DNA from: Acidobacteriota bacterium
GTDB lineage: Bacteria > Acidobacteriota > Holophagae > Holophagales > Holophagaceae
Reading direction: 5' to 3'
DNA length: 34,257 bases
Assembly: GCA_021802985.1 (NCBI GenBank)
Contig: JAJZQW010000023.1
Span: 1-34,257, forward strand
Numbering within the stretch: the first letter of the stretch is position 1; the number at the start of each line of letters is the position of its first letter. This document shows, piece by piece, positions 1 to 11,409 of this stretch. The position numbers and the translations under genes are program-made. The notes beneath the pieces are model-generated. The model did no database searches. It was not told where the DNA came from and saw nothing but the letters and a program-made list of their open reading frames with translations.

Positions 1-252
1 AAGGGGCAGGAGGGCCTCTTCCTGGGCTACTCGAACCTCCCCATGGCCATCGGCAGCCTCGTGGGTGGCCCCGCCGGGGCTTGGATCTTCAACCGCGTCA
101 TGTGCGCTGGCGCCGAGAAACTGCCCAGCGGCCTGCTGAAGCTGGATCCCCGCGCTGCCGCCACCGGCTGGCTTATCCTCACCTTCTTCGGCCTGGGCAG
201 CGCGCTCAGCCTGTGGTTCTACAACCGGTGGTTGCAGCGGCAGACGGCCTGA
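1..252 (+). CDS. MFS/POT-type transporter, C-terminal fragment
   Basis: The reading frame is open from base 1 to the TGA at 250-252, so only the last 83 residues of a larger gene are present. Two hydrophobic stretches are visible: a glycine/alanine-rich one (fragment residues about 15-32, around AIGSLVGGPAGAWIF) and a second (about 55-75, WLILTFFGLGSALSLWFY). A short basic tail ending RQTA follows. This is how major facilitator or POT-family peptide transporters usually end, and the GYSNLP segment resembles a loop before a late helix. The substrate cannot be read from this fragment. A REP-like palindrome and then hmgA follow, so a link with aromatic catabolism is possible but unproven. Confidence 0.6.
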   Translation, partial: KGQEGLFLGYSNLPMAIGSLVGGPAGAWIFNRVMCAGAEKLPSGLLKLDPRAAATGWLILTFFGLGSALSLWFYNRWLQRQTA

Positions 253-263
253 GAAAGATCTGG

Positions 264-347
264 TCCACAGATTTCACAGATTCAAGACAAGCCACCAACT
301 CGGCGAATCCTGTTTTTTCATCTGTGTGAATCGGTGGAATCTGTGGA
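264..347. repeat. REP-like imperfect palindrome
   Basis: Arms at 264-284 (TCCACAGATTTCACAGATTCA) and 327-347 are reverse complements with three mismatches over 21 bases, around a 42-base loop. The right side repeats an ATCTGTG/ATCGGTG unit with a period of about 10 bases. The AT-rich composition contrasts with the G+C-rich genes around it. Similar CACAGATT-type palindromes occur as dispersed intergenic elements in many bacteria. It lies between the transporter stop and hmgA and could form a long hairpin in either transcript. Confidence 0.55.
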
Positions 348-393
348 TAAACCATCTTTTTGGAGATAATGGAAACCCGCGCCCGAGGTGCCC

Positions 394-1536
394 ATGTCCC
401 AGAAGCAGACGCCGCTCTTCCCGCTCCGCCAGGGCCGCCACACGCGCCAGGCGCACGTGGATCTGCCCGAGGGCACCTTCGAGGAGGAGCACGCGCGGCA
501 GGGCTTCTTCGGCCGCACGACCCACCTCTACCGCCTGCACCCGGTCACGGACTGGACGCGCATCGAGGGCCCCCTGCGGCCCCACAGCTACGACCTGAAC
601 GGCCTGAAGCCCTCGGCGGAGGCGGCCGTTCGCGCATCCATGCTGGGTTCGACCGAAGCCGCCTTCGCGCCCATCTGCCTGCTGCACAACGGCGACGTGG
701 CCCTGCACTGGGTGGCGCCCTCGGCCATGGACTTCTTCTACCGGAACGCCGATGGCGACGATGTCTACTACATCCACGCCGGGGCGGGGAAGCTGGAGAC
801 CATCTTCGGCGTGCTTCACTACGCCACCGGCGACTACCTGGTGATCCCCCGCGGCACCACCTACCGCTTCCTGCCGGCCGCAGGCGACCAGCGCTACCTG
901 CTCATCGAGAGCTTCAGCGAGGTCACGATCCCGGACCGCAACCAGCTGGGTCCCAATGCCATCTTCGATCCCGCCATGGTGGACACGCCGGAGTTGGAGG
1001 CCTACGACGCCACGCCTCGGGAATGGGGGGTCCACATCAAGCGCGAGAAGCAGATCACGAAGGTGTTCTACCCCTTCAACCCGCTGGACGTGGTGGGCTG
1101 GAAGGGTGATCTCACGGTGTGGCGCATCAACGTGAAGGACATCCGGCCCGTGGTCAGCGCCCGCTACCACCTGCCGCCCAGCGCCCACAGCACGTTCATC
1201 GCGCAGAATTTCGTCATCTGCTCCTTCCTGCCCCGGCCCTTCGAGGAAGAGGAAGGTGCCATGCGCGTGCCCTTCTATCACAGCAACATCGACTACGACG
1301 AGGTGCTGTTCTACAGCGCGGGCCACTTCTTCAGCCGGGACGGCATCGGCGCCGGCATGATGACCTGGCATCCCCAGGGCATCCACCACGGGCCCCACCC
1401 CAAGGCCATCCCCCTCAGCCGCACCAAGGACCGCACGGACGAGGTGGCCGTCATGGTGGACGCCTACCGCCCCCTGAAGGCCACGCCCGCCGCAGAGGCG
1501 ATGGAGAACAAGAACTACTGGGCATCCTGGAAGTAG
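394..1536 (+). CDS. hmgA: Homogentisate 1,2-dioxygenase
   Basis: This 380-residue protein should be the iron(II) ring-cleaving dioxygenase that converts homogentisate to maleylacetoacetate in tyrosine and phenylalanine degradation. The C-terminal cupin carries the family-like signature YHSNIDYDEVLFY, then WHPQGIHHGPHP. His296, Glu303 and His332 are the likely iron ligands by analogy with the human His/Glu/His set. At about 380 residues it is shorter than the roughly 440-residue human and Pseudomonas enzymes, as in a shorter bacterial subgroup. I chose ATG 394 because GAGG at 385-388 is well spaced; an in-frame GTG at 388 overlaps that ribosome binding site. The MscS gene follows after about 12 bases. 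An FAH-family hydrolase on the opposite strand at 6336-7355 could act later in the pathway. No maleylacetoacetate isomerase is visible. Confidence 0.9.
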   Translation: MSQKQTPLFPLRQGRHTRQAHVDLPEGTFEEEHARQGFFGRTTHLYRLHPVTDWTRIEGPLRPHSYDLNGLKPSAEAAVRASMLGSTEAAFAPICLLHNGDVALHWVAPSAMDFFYRNADGDDVYYIHAGAGKLETIFGVLHYATGDYLVIPRGTTYRFLPAAGDQRYLLIESFSEVTIPDRNQLGPNAIFDPAMVDTPELEAYDATPREWGVHIKREKQITKVFYPFNPLDVVGWKGDLTVWRINVKDIRPVVSARYHLPPSAHSTFIAQNFVICSFLPRPFEEEEGAMRVPFYHSNIDYDEVLFYSAGHFFSRDGIGAGMMTWHPQGIHHGPHPKAIPLSRTKDRTDEVAVMVDAYRPLKATPAAEAMENKNYWASWK

Positions 1537-1548
1537 ACTGACTGCGTG

Positions 1549-2433
1549 ATGCTCCTGTGGCTCCAACCCATCCTCAAGACCGAGACGCGGCGCGTCGACC
1601 ACTTCATGGCCTGGATGGATCGCGTGGGCTGGTCCCGCCTGGAACACCTGGTCATGGTGGGCGGCGCCTGCCTGGCCATCCTGTGGAGCGTGAAGCTGGT
1701 CGCCCACGCGGTGCGCAAGGCCGTGGACGATGGCGACGACAGCACCACCTCGGATGCCGAGCGCCGGGCGGAGACGCTGGGTTCCGTGCTGAACAACACG
1801 GCACGGATCCTGGCGGTGGGGTTCTTCCTGCTGATGACGCTCCAGGAGTTCGGCGTGAACATCGGCCCCCTGGTGGCGGGCGCGGGCATCGCGGGCGTGG
1901 CCCTGGGTTTCGGGGCCCAGAGCCTGGTGAAGGATGTGATCAGCGGGTTCTTCCTGCTCATGGAAAACCAGTTCGGCGTGGGCGACATCATCAGCGTGGA
2001 CGAGAAGCACACGGGGACCGTGGAGCGGATGACGCTGCGGGTGACGCTGATCCGCGATGCCGAGGGCAAGGCCCACTTCGTCCCCAACGGCTCCATCGTG
2101 CGGGTGGTGGTGCTGTCCAAGGAATACGCCCGGGCGCTGGTGGACGTGGGTGTGGGCTACGATGCGGATATCGAGGCGGTCCTGGCGGAACTGCGGCGCA
2201 TCGGGGAGGAACTGGCCGCCCAGTGGCCGGACCGGGTGCTGGAGCCCACCCAGGTGCTGGGTGTGGAGGCCCTGGGCGACAGCGCCGTCACCCTGCGGAC
2301 CCTGACCAAGACCGCCCCCGCCAAGCAGTGGGAGGTGGCCCGGGAGCTGCGCAAGCGCATCCTGGTGGCCTTCCGGAAGGCCGGCATCGATATTCCCTAT
2401 CCGCAGCAGGTGGTCCACCACCGGGGGGACTGA
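1549..2433 (+). CDS. MscS-family mechanosensitive ion channel
   Basis: A 294-residue inner-membrane channel of the small-conductance mechanosensitive family, which releases solutes during osmotic downshock. Hydrophobic helices lie at about residues 34-52 and 85-105. They are followed by the pore helix with the Gly/Ala-rich pattern AGAGIAGVALGFGAQSLVKD, the MscS TM3 signature. The beta domain follows (VGDIISVDEKHTGTVERM, then FVPNGSIV, close to the common VPNG motif), and then the alpha/beta C-terminal domain. GTG (1546) and ATG (1549) are adjacent start candidates without a clear Shine-Dalgarno sequence, so coupling to hmgA translation 12 bases upstream is plausible. The stop is one base away from the stop of the convergent hybrid kinase gene, leaving no room for a terminator. 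Confidence 0.9.
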   Translation: MLLWLQPILKTETRRVDHFMAWMDRVGWSRLEHLVMVGGACLAILWSVKLVAHAVRKAVDDGDDSTTSDAERRAETLGSVLNNTARILAVGFFLLMTLQEFGVNIGPLVAGAGIAGVALGFGAQSLVKDVISGFFLLMENQFGVGDIISVDEKHTGTVERMTLRVTLIRDAEGKAHFVPNGSIVRVVVLSKEYARALVDVGVGYDADIEAVLAELRRIGEELAAQWPDRVLEPTQVLGVEALGDSAVTLRTLTKTAPAKQWEVARELRKRILVAFRKAGIDIPYPQQVVHHRGD

Positions 2434-2434
2434 T

Positions 2435-5383
<2,949 letters not shown>

Positions 5384-5466
5384 GGGGCCTCGGGAGAATC
5401 CGTTCCCGCTTATCGGCCCCGGAGCCGGGTCCCGATAATCCCGGGCGCGGCCGGTCCGGGGTGGCA

Positions 5467-6324
5467 TCAGGCGCCGCGGATGCGCAGGGCCGCCAGGCGC
5501 CAGGCCTCCTCCAGGTGGTCCGCCGCCAGGGCGGCCTGGAGGGCCCGCTCCAGGCCTTCGGCATCCCCGGGATCGCCCGGTCGCCGCGCCGCCGCCAGGT
5601 CCGGCAACCCGGGGCTGTTGGCCAGCCGCCCCAGGTCGTTGCCCGTGAGGATCCGGCTGGTGCGCAGGACCTCCGGCAGGGCGTCGTAGCCCAGGGGCCG
5701 TCCCGCAGGCTTGGGCACCTGGAAGACCGCCGCGCCGCTGGCTCGGGTGTAGAAGGTGCCGCCGTTGCGGCCCACCAGGTCCAGGCGGTCCGGGTGCAGC
5801 AGACCGTCCACGAAGGCGTCCTCCCGGGCGTGGAAGGCCACCACCTCGCCGATGAGCAGGAGGCCCGAGCCCGGCCCGGAACCCAGCGCCACTTCCTGGT
5901 GCAGGCGGCACTCCATCTGGAAGGGGCTCTCGGCCACCAGGGCCGGCTTCACGATCCGCGCCGGCAGGGGCGTGAGACCGCACTTGGGGAACTCGTCCAC
6001 GCCGTCCGGCCACTCGGCGCTGGCCACGTTCATCGGGTGCAGCATGGCGTGGCTGACGGCGGCGATGACGAATTCCCCGGTGGCCACGGCGTTCAGGTAG
6101 GTGTGCTTCACGCTGCCGTCCCGGGCCCGGCGGTTGGGCGCGAAGGCCACCATGGGCGGGTTGCTGCCGAAGGCATTGAAGAAGCTGAAGGGCGACAGGT
6201 TCCGGATGCCGTCCTGGGAAATCGTGCTGGCCAGGGCGATGGGCCGCGGCGCGACGCCGCCGCAGAGCAGGGCATTGACTTCGGCGGGGCTCAGGTCGGC
6301 GGGGAGGATCGTGCGGACGCCCAT
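5467..6324 (-). CDS. Flavin reductase-like FMN-binding protein
   Basis: A 285-residue cytoplasmic protein of the flavin reductase-like (FMN-binding split barrel, DIM6/NtaB) type. The N-terminal half has the family pattern PRPIALASTISQDGIRNLSPFSFFNAF, where residues contact FMN, followed by NPPMVAFAPN. A later segment, PLGYDALPEVLRTSRILTGNDLG, matches the tail of the larger bacterial subgroup. After it comes an alanine-rich helix of about 60 residues with no clear assignment. These proteins reduce flavin with NAD(P)H, sometimes feeding an oxygenase; no partner oxygenase is visible. It starts 11 bases after the FAH-family gene stops, so the two are probably co-transcribed and may belong to aromatic compound breakdown. 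Confidence 0.85.
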   Translation of the reverse strand: MGVRTILPADLSPAEVNALLCGGVAPRPIALASTISQDGIRNLSPFSFFNAFGSNPPMVAFAPNRRARDGSVKHTYLNAVATGEFVIAAVSHAMLHPMNVASAEWPDGVDEFPKCGLTPLPARIVKPALVAESPFQMECRLHQEVALGSGPGSGLLLIGEVVAFHAREDAFVDGLLHPDRLDLVGRNGGTFYTRASGAAVFQVPKPAGRPLGYDALPEVLRTSRILTGNDLGRLANSPGLPDLAAARRPGDPGDAEGLERALQAALAADHLEEAWRLAALRIRGA

Positions 6325-6335
6325 GGAACCTCCGG

Positions 6336-7355
6336 TCAGTCCCCGGCCTCGCCGGCGGGCGAACCGGCGTAGAGGTCGGGCAGCGTGCCATCCAGCAGGT
6401 TCGGCGTCACGCCGTCCAGCCGCTCGGGCACGTGGACGACGGTGTTCACGAGCGTGCCCAGGCCCTCGATGGCCATCACGACCTCGTCGCCCGCCTTCAG
6501 CCAGAGGTTGTCGGTGACCTTGGAACCGTTCAGCTCCAGCAGGCAGCCGGTCCCCACCGTGCCGCTGCCGATGACCTCGCCCGGATGCATCTGGATGCCG
6601 TAGCTGGTGCGCTGGAGGATCTGGGCGAAGGTCCAGTTCATGCTGGCGGCGTTGCCGCTGGACAGCGGCTGTCCGTTCACCTGACAGGTCATGGCGGCAT
6701 GAAGGATTTCCCCCCGGGGCGTGGCCTCAAGGTCCAGCTCATCCTTGGTGACCAGCCATGGGCCCAGGCTGGTGGCGAAGTCCTTGCCCTTGCAGGGGCC
6801 CAGGGAGAGCTTCATCTCCTCCATCTGGAGCATGCGGGCGCTCCAGTCGTTCATCACCATGTAGCCGAAGATGGCCGCGTCCGCTTCCTCCAGGGTGGCG
6901 TTCTTCAGGGGCCGTCCGGTGACGATGGCGACCTCCAGTTCGAAGTCGAGGCGCGTCAGATGGTGGTTCTGCACCCGCACCTCGCCGGGCCCGGTGACCG
7001 AGAGGTGGTTGGTGAAGTAGGTGACGGGAAACAGGTCGAACTCGGGGATCATCTCCAGCCCCCGGTTGCGCCGGGCCGTGGCCACGTGCTGGCGGAAGGC
7101 GTAGCCGTCGCGCATGGAGACGGGGCGGGGCACGGGGGCCAGCAGGCGGACGGCGCCGACGTCGAGGATGGTCGAGGCGGGCGCCGCGGCGGCCAGGGCC
7201 CGCGCCAGGGGCAGCAGCTCGTCCTGGCGGCGGATGAGGGTGAGCATGTCCACGGCCAGGCGGGCGTCCGCTGCGCCGAAATCGAGGATGCGGCCACCCT
7301 CCAGCACGGCACCGATCCGCTCCTGGTCATGGTGGAGGAACGTCACGAGCTTCAT
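6336..7355 (-). CDS. Fumarylacetoacetate hydrolase (FAH) family protein
   Basis: The protein has 339 residues. The N-terminal domain begins MKLVTFLHHDQERIGAV, and the FAH catalytic fold follows. Metal ligands are visible as Glu139 and Glu141 in DFELEVAIVTG and Asp170 in MNDWSARMLQ. The GKDFATSLGPWLV and GSGTVGTGCLLEL segments are typical of the family. With hmgA nearby, the likely reaction is hydrolysis of fumarylacetoacetate to fumarate and acetoacetate. Other FAH-family activities, such as acylpyruvate hydrolysis or decarboxylation of related keto acids, cannot be excluded. I chose the ATG at 7355 over an upstream in-frame start because the MKLVTF opening is typical of the family and the upstream start would overlap the barrel gene. 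The flavin reductase gene follows after 11 bases. Confidence 0.85.
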   Translation of the reverse strand: MKLVTFLHHDQERIGAVLEGGRILDFGAADARLAVDMLTLIRRQDELLPLARALAAAAPASTILDVGAVRLLAPVPRPVSMRDGYAFRQHVATARRNRGLEMIPEFDLFPVTYFTNHLSVTGPGEVRVQNHHLTRLDFELEVAIVTGRPLKNATLEEADAAIFGYMVMNDWSARMLQMEEMKLSLGPCKGKDFATSLGPWLVTKDELDLEATPRGEILHAAMTCQVNGQPLSSGNAASMNWTFAQILQRTSYGIQMHPGEVIGSGTVGTGCLLELNGSKVTDNLWLKAGDEVVMAIEGLGTLVNTVVHVPERLDGVTPNLLDGTLPDLYAGSPAGEAGD

Positions 7356-7392
7356 GGGGCGACTCCGGTCAAGGGCTCCAGTGTACCGACAA

Positions 7393-9342
7393 CTAGAAGG
7401 CCGCCCGGAGGCCCAGCTGGACCCGGCGTCCGGCATCCATCGAAAGCGGGGCCGAGGGCCGGGTGCGATCCAGGAGATCGAAGGCGTCCAGCAGGGCCTC
7501 GATCCGGAGGCGCCGGGCCCCCGTGAGGGTTCGCGCCAGGCGCAGATCCAGGAGCGCGGCCCCGTTGGGATCCTGCGCGACGCCGGGCACTGCGGGCGTT
7601 TCGGCGCCGGACTGGACGCGGCCGACGAGGGCCAGGGTCCAGTCCCGGGCCCAGGGAGAGGCCAGCTCCCGGGTATCCCACACGGCCCAGAGGCGGAGGC
7701 GGCGCAGGGTGCTGTCCTGCGGGCCGAGGGGCCCGGTGGTGCGGGTGCGGGCCACGGTCCAGCTTGCGGCGAGGCTCAGGATCTCCCGGACCTGCCAGCG
7801 TCCGCCGAGCGAGAGCCCCTGCAGCCGGTCCTGGTTGCTGCCGCCCGGCTGGAGTCGACCTTCGGCGTCGCGGGCTTCCAGGGTGAGGGCCAGGTCCGGG
7901 AGCGGCAGGAAGGCCAGGCCGAGATGGCTCTCCCGGCGGTCCGGCGGGGCTTCGGGAAGCGGCGGGAGGGGCTGGAAGAACACCAGGGGCGAGGGATCCA
8001 CGTACCGCCCGTGGCCGCCGTAGAGGCGGATGCGCGCCGAGGCCTGCCAGCTGAAGGCCAGCCGCGGCGAGGTGGCGGAATGCGCGGTGGGGGTGCCGAG
8101 GCCGGTCGGGGTGGCATCCTCCTGGTCGTGGCGCAGGCCCAGGCCCAGGGTGAAGGATTCCGCGAGCCGCCAGTCGTCCTGCAGGAAGAGCCCGCGCTGA
8201 CGCCAGGCGGCGCCGGGAAGCGTGTCGGAGCGCACCTGGCGGAGATCCACACCGGCCCGGAGCCCGTGGGTCCCGAGGTCCAGCCCCAGCGTGTCGGTGG
8301 CTTCCCAGGACTGCGTTGGGCCGAGTCCGGGCGCGTTCACGGTGCGGGTCTGCACGTGGAAGGCCTGGACGAAATCCGGCCGCGGCGTCCACCGGTGCGC
8401 GAGGCTGAGGGACTGGTCCCGGCCCGCGCCCTCGAGGCCCGAAGCCTGGGCCCCCAGGGCGCCCAGGGTCCACTGCTGGGTGTCGTCCGGCAGCCAGTCC
8501 ACCCGGAGCGAGCCCCAGGTACTGGCGGTCGCGGTGTCGTCTTGGCGGTGATCCGCCACGATGGCGTAGAACAGCCGGTCCGTCCGCAGGGGGCCGGAGG
8601 CGGCGAGGGTCGTGTCGAAGCGGGCACCGGCCGGGCCCGTGCCCCAGGATCCGGGGCTCCAGAGGGCCTGGGCTTCGCCCTCGAAGGCGTTGCCGCCTCC
8701 GCGCGTGGTTGCGTGGATGGAGGTTGCTTCCGACTGGTCGGCCGGGGCGCCGCCTGCCACGGTCTGGGCCTCGGACAGGCCCTCGATTCCGATGGGCGCA
8801 GGGCCGGCGCCCGCCCCGCCCAGGTCCAGGCCGTTCACGCGCAGGTTCCGCGCGGGCGGGGCCGGCCAGGGTGCGAGGTCCGCCAGGGCGCGCAGGCTGC
8901 GCTCCCGCAGGGGCAGGGCGCGGAGCTGGGCTTCCGAGAAGGCGGAGACCAGGGCAGTTCCCGCGGTCTCCGCGGGGGCATTCGGTGCCTCCACGTCCAG
9001 CACCATCCCCGCCTCCATGGGGATGAGTTCGACGGAAAGTTCCGCGCGGGTGCCCGGGTGGATGCGGAGGCCCGTGATCCGCTGGGTGCCGTAGCCCGCG
9101 GCCGCCACGCGCAGCGTGCAGGGGCCGGGTTCGATCCCGAGGAGGCGGAAGGCGCCATCCGGTCCGCAGGCGAGGCGGACCTCCCGCTGGGTGCGGTTCT
9201 CCTGGAGTGTGAGCCGCGCGCCGGGAATGGGCGTGCCATCGGCGGCCCGCACGGTGCCCTGCAGGCCCCCGGACGTGAAGGCCTGGGCGGCCAGGGGGAC
9301 CGCGAGGAAGAGGGCTGGGCCCACCCCTGCCTGGAAGCGCAT
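7393..9342 (-). CDS. TonB-dependent receptor-like outer-membrane beta-barrel with N-terminal regulatory-like domain
   Basis: The protein has 649 residues. A signal peptide (about 1-21, cut near PLAAQA) precedes a carboxypeptidase-regulatory-like/CNA-B fold (about 25-110, GLQGTVRAADGTPIPGARLTL). A short plug-like segment follows (about 125-215), then alternating amphipathic strands typical of a TonB-receptor barrel. The chain ends in LGLRAAF; a terminal phenylalanine is the usual outer-membrane barrel insertion signal. It is shorter than the Acidobacteria regulatory-domain receptors of about 1000 residues. No TonB box is obvious. Its ATG overlaps the bioA stop (TGATG at 9340-9344), so translation is probably coupled to bioA. 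That location raises the possibility of transport linked to biotin or a precursor, but the substrate is unknown. The FAH gene begins 37 bases downstream. Confidence 0.8.
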   Translation of the reverse strand: MRFQAGVGPALFLAVPLAAQAFTSGGLQGTVRAADGTPIPGARLTLQENRTQREVRLACGPDGAFRLLGIEPGPCTLRVAAAGYGTQRITGLRIHPGTRAELSVELIPMEAGMVLDVEAPNAPAETAGTALVSAFSEAQLRALPLRERSLRALADLAPWPAPPARNLRVNGLDLGGAGAGPAPIGIEGLSEAQTVAGGAPADQSEATSIHATTRGGGNAFEGEAQALWSPGSWGTGPAGARFDTTLAASGPLRTDRLFYAIVADHRQDDTATASTWGSLRVDWLPDDTQQWTLGALGAQASGLEGAGRDQSLSLAHRWTPRPDFVQAFHVQTRTVNAPGLGPTQSWEATDTLGLDLGTHGLRAGVDLRQVRSDTLPGAAWRQRGLFLQDDWRLAESFTLGLGLRHDQEDATPTGLGTPTAHSATSPRLAFSWQASARIRLYGGHGRYVDPSPLVFFQPLPPLPEAPPDRRESHLGLAFLPLPDLALTLEARDAEGRLQPGGSNQDRLQGLSLGGRWQVREILSLAASWTVARTRTTGPLGPQDSTLRRLRLWAVWDTRELASPWARDWTLALVGRVQSGAETPAVPGVAQDPNGAALLDLRLARTLTGARRLRIEALLDAFDLLDRTRPSAPLSMDAGRRVQLGLRAAF

Positions 9343-10703
9343 CAGCCCAGCAGCGCCAGCAGGGTCTCTCCTGCCTCGCGGATCCGGGCCGGCGGCGTGC
9401 AGAGGGGCGGCATCAGGTAGAGGCAGTCACCCATGGGACGGGCAAGGAGGCCATGGTCCAGGGCCCGGCGGTGCAGGCGCCAGCCGAAGCGCGCCTCGGC
9501 GGGATGGGCCTGGCCCGTGGCGGGATCCACCAGGCGGCAGGCACCCACGGTGCCGAACACCCGCGCCTGGCGGACGGCGGGATGGGCCGACAGCGCGCGG
9601 AACGCATCGGTCATGGCGGCGGAGATCTCCGCCGCCTGGGCCAGTACGGGCTCGTCGTCGAAGAGGGCGAGGCTGGCGCAGGCCACGGCGCAGGCCAGCG
9701 GGTTGGCCGTGTAGCTGTGGCCGTGGAGGAAGGCGCGGCCCGAGGTGGGCTCGCCCCAGAAGTGGCCGTACAGCTCCTCCGTGGCCCAGGTCATGGAGAG
9801 GGGCAGGGTGCCACCCGTGAGGCCCTTGGAGAGGCAGAGCAGGTCTGGCGCCACGCCGGCCTGTTCGCACGCCAGGAAGGTGCCCGTGCGGCCGAAGCCC
9901 GTCATCACCTCGTCGGCGATGAGATACACGCCGTGGACGTCGCACTGGGCCCGCAGCTCCTGCAGCAGCTCCGGCGGCCACATGCGCATGCCCCCCGCCG
10001 CCTGGAGCAGGGGCTCGGCGATGAAGGCGGCCAGGCGATCCCCGTGCTCGGCGAAGAAGGCGCGGAGGGCTTCACGCGCGGCCTCCAGGCGCTCGGGCCA
10101 ATCGGTGAGATCCGGCGCCAGCTCGCGGCGGGGATCCTCCGGCACCGCCAGCCGTTCGCAGGCCAGGAGCAGGGGCCGGAAGAGGCCCGTCATGAAGTTC
10201 TCCAGTTCGCCCACGCCCACGGCGCCCAGCGTGTCGCCGTGGTAGCCCTCCCGCAGGGCACCGAAGCGCGTGCGGCCCGTCGCGCCCCGCTGGAGCTGGG
10301 CCTGGAAGGCCATCTTCAGGGCCACCTCCACGGCCGTGCTGCCGTTGTCGGAGAAGAAGGCCCGCGTGAGGTTCGGAGGCAGCTTGGCGCGCAGTCGCGT
10401 CACCAGCTCGATCGCAGGTTCATGCGTGAAGCCGGCGAAGATGACGTGATCCAGCTTCCCCGCCTGGCGCTCCAGGGCGCCCATGAGCCGGGGGTGGCTG
10501 TGGCCGTGCAGGCAGGTCCACCAGCTGGAGATGCCGTCCAGTACCCGGTTCCCGTCGGCCAGCAGCAGGTCGCAGCCCTCGCCCCCGATGACCGGCACGG
10601 GCGGATCGGCTTCGTGCACTTTCATCTGCGTGAAGGGGTGCCAGAGGTGGGCCCGGTCCAGCGCCAGGCGATCGGTCCAGTCGGGGGGCAGGGGCGTCGG
10701 CAT
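9342..10703 (-). CDS. bioA: Adenosylmethionine-8-amino-7-oxononanoate aminotransferase
   Basis: A 453-residue PLP-dependent class III aminotransferase that converts KAPA to DAPA using S-adenosylmethionine as amino donor in biotin synthesis. The N-terminal HLWHPFTQM is characteristic of BioA rather than related transaminases. SSWWTCLHGHSHPRLM and FSDNGSTAVEVALKMA fit the substrate and cofactor pockets. LIADEVMTGFGRTG holds the PLP-contacting aspartate. Lys293 in CLSKGLTGG should form the Schiff base. The tail contains GLLARPMGDCLYLMPPL, also typical. The start lies four bases after bioD ends, and its stop overlaps the next gene by one base, so bioD-bioA and the barrel gene form one transcription unit. 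Confidence 0.95.
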   Translation of the reverse strand: MPTPLPPDWTDRLALDRAHLWHPFTQMKVHEADPPVPVIGGEGCDLLLADGNRVLDGISSWWTCLHGHSHPRLMGALERQAGKLDHVIFAGFTHEPAIELVTRLRAKLPPNLTRAFFSDNGSTAVEVALKMAFQAQLQRGATGRTRFGALREGYHGDTLGAVGVGELENFMTGLFRPLLLACERLAVPEDPRRELAPDLTDWPERLEAAREALRAFFAEHGDRLAAFIAEPLLQAAGGMRMWPPELLQELRAQCDVHGVYLIADEVMTGFGRTGTFLACEQAGVAPDLLCLSKGLTGGTLPLSMTWATEELYGHFWGEPTSGRAFLHGHSYTANPLACAVACASLALFDDEPVLAQAAEISAAMTDAFRALSAHPAVRQARVFGTVGACRLVDPATGQAHPAEARFGWRLHRRALDHGLLARPMGDCLYLMPPLCTPPARIREAGETLLALLG

Positions 10704-10707
10704 GGGA

Positions 10708-11385
10708 TCAGTCTAGGATGTGCACGGGCACCGGCAGGAATTCTCGCAGGAGCTCAGCGTTCGCCTCCGCGGTAGCGGCGGCCGTGCCGTCGACGCCGAG
10801 GTTCAACAGCACGGCTTCGATGCGCCAGCCGCGCAGCATGAGGGCCTCGGCGGAAAGCAGGGTGTGGTTCAGGGTGCCCAGGCCGGCCTGAGCAACCAGG
10901 ACACAGGGAATCCGGCCCTGGTCCACCGGGCGCACACAGACGCCGGAAGGGCTGCCGGGTACGGCGAGGGATGCGGGCGCGGTCCAGCTGGAGGCCCAGG
11001 CGAGGAAATGGACCCTTGGCGCCAGAGGCACCATGATCCCGCCCACACCCTCCAGCAGGATCCGCCCTTCGGCGGGGCGGCGGCACCAGGCGGCCGTGGC
11101 CTCCAGATCCAGCGCAAGCCCCTCGCGGCGGGCGGCAGCCAAGGGCGACAACGGTTCCCGCAGCAGGATGTGACTCTCGGCGCTGATGCCCGGGCCGGCC
11201 ACGGCGGAGGCATCCGCCTCGGGATGGTCCGGCCGGTCCACGCCCGTCTGGAAGGGCTTGCGGTAGGCCACGGGACCCGACTCGGCCCAGGCCTTGGCGA
11301 TGCGGCCAGCCACGTGCGTCTTGCCCACGCCGGTGCCGGTGCCGAGGACCCAAAGGGGGGAGGGAAGGGCAGCAAGATTCAGCAT
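10708..11385 (-). CDS. bioD: Dethiobiotin synthetase
   Basis: The 225-residue ATP-dependent enzyme carboxylates DAPA and closes the ureido ring to form dethiobiotin. The P-loop GTGTGVGKTHVAG is at about residues 15-27. YRKPFQTGVD, LLEGVGGIMVPL and AQAGLGTLNHTLLS are the expected BioD motifs in order. Between the VPL and VLVAQ motifs there are roughly 22 more residues than in E. coli BioD (about TAPASLAVPGSPSG through DQGRI), with no frame change. This looks like a loop insertion near the dimer or substrate side, though its effect is unknown. bioA follows after four bases, and the TPR gene ends 24 bases upstream. No strong Shine-Dalgarno sequence precedes the ATG. bioB is not in the window. 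Confidence 0.92.
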   Translation of the reverse strand: MLNLAALPSPLWVLGTGTGVGKTHVAGRIAKAWAESGPVAYRKPFQTGVDRPDHPEADASAVAGPGISAESHILLREPLSPLAAARREGLALDLEATAAWCRRPAEGRILLEGVGGIMVPLAPRVHFLAWASSWTAPASLAVPGSPSGVCVRPVDQGRIPCVLVAQAGLGTLNHTLLSAEALMLRGWRIEAVLLNLGVDGTAAATAEANAELLREFLPVPVHILD

Positions 11386-11409
11386 CCGACCAGGATCGCA
11401 GAATCCGGT

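Noticed and set aside
274..2421. Long open frame on the minus strand (715 codons)
   Set aside because: It lies antisense to hmgA and the MscS gene, is rich in His, Gly and Gln, and has no recognisable domain. It is a high-G+C shadow frame.
5384..6391. N-terminal extension of the PAS kinase frame up to 6391
   Set aside because: It overlaps the well-supported flavin reductase gene in another frame, is Arg/Pro/Gly-rich, and ATG 5383 has a good ribosome binding site followed by a membrane helix.
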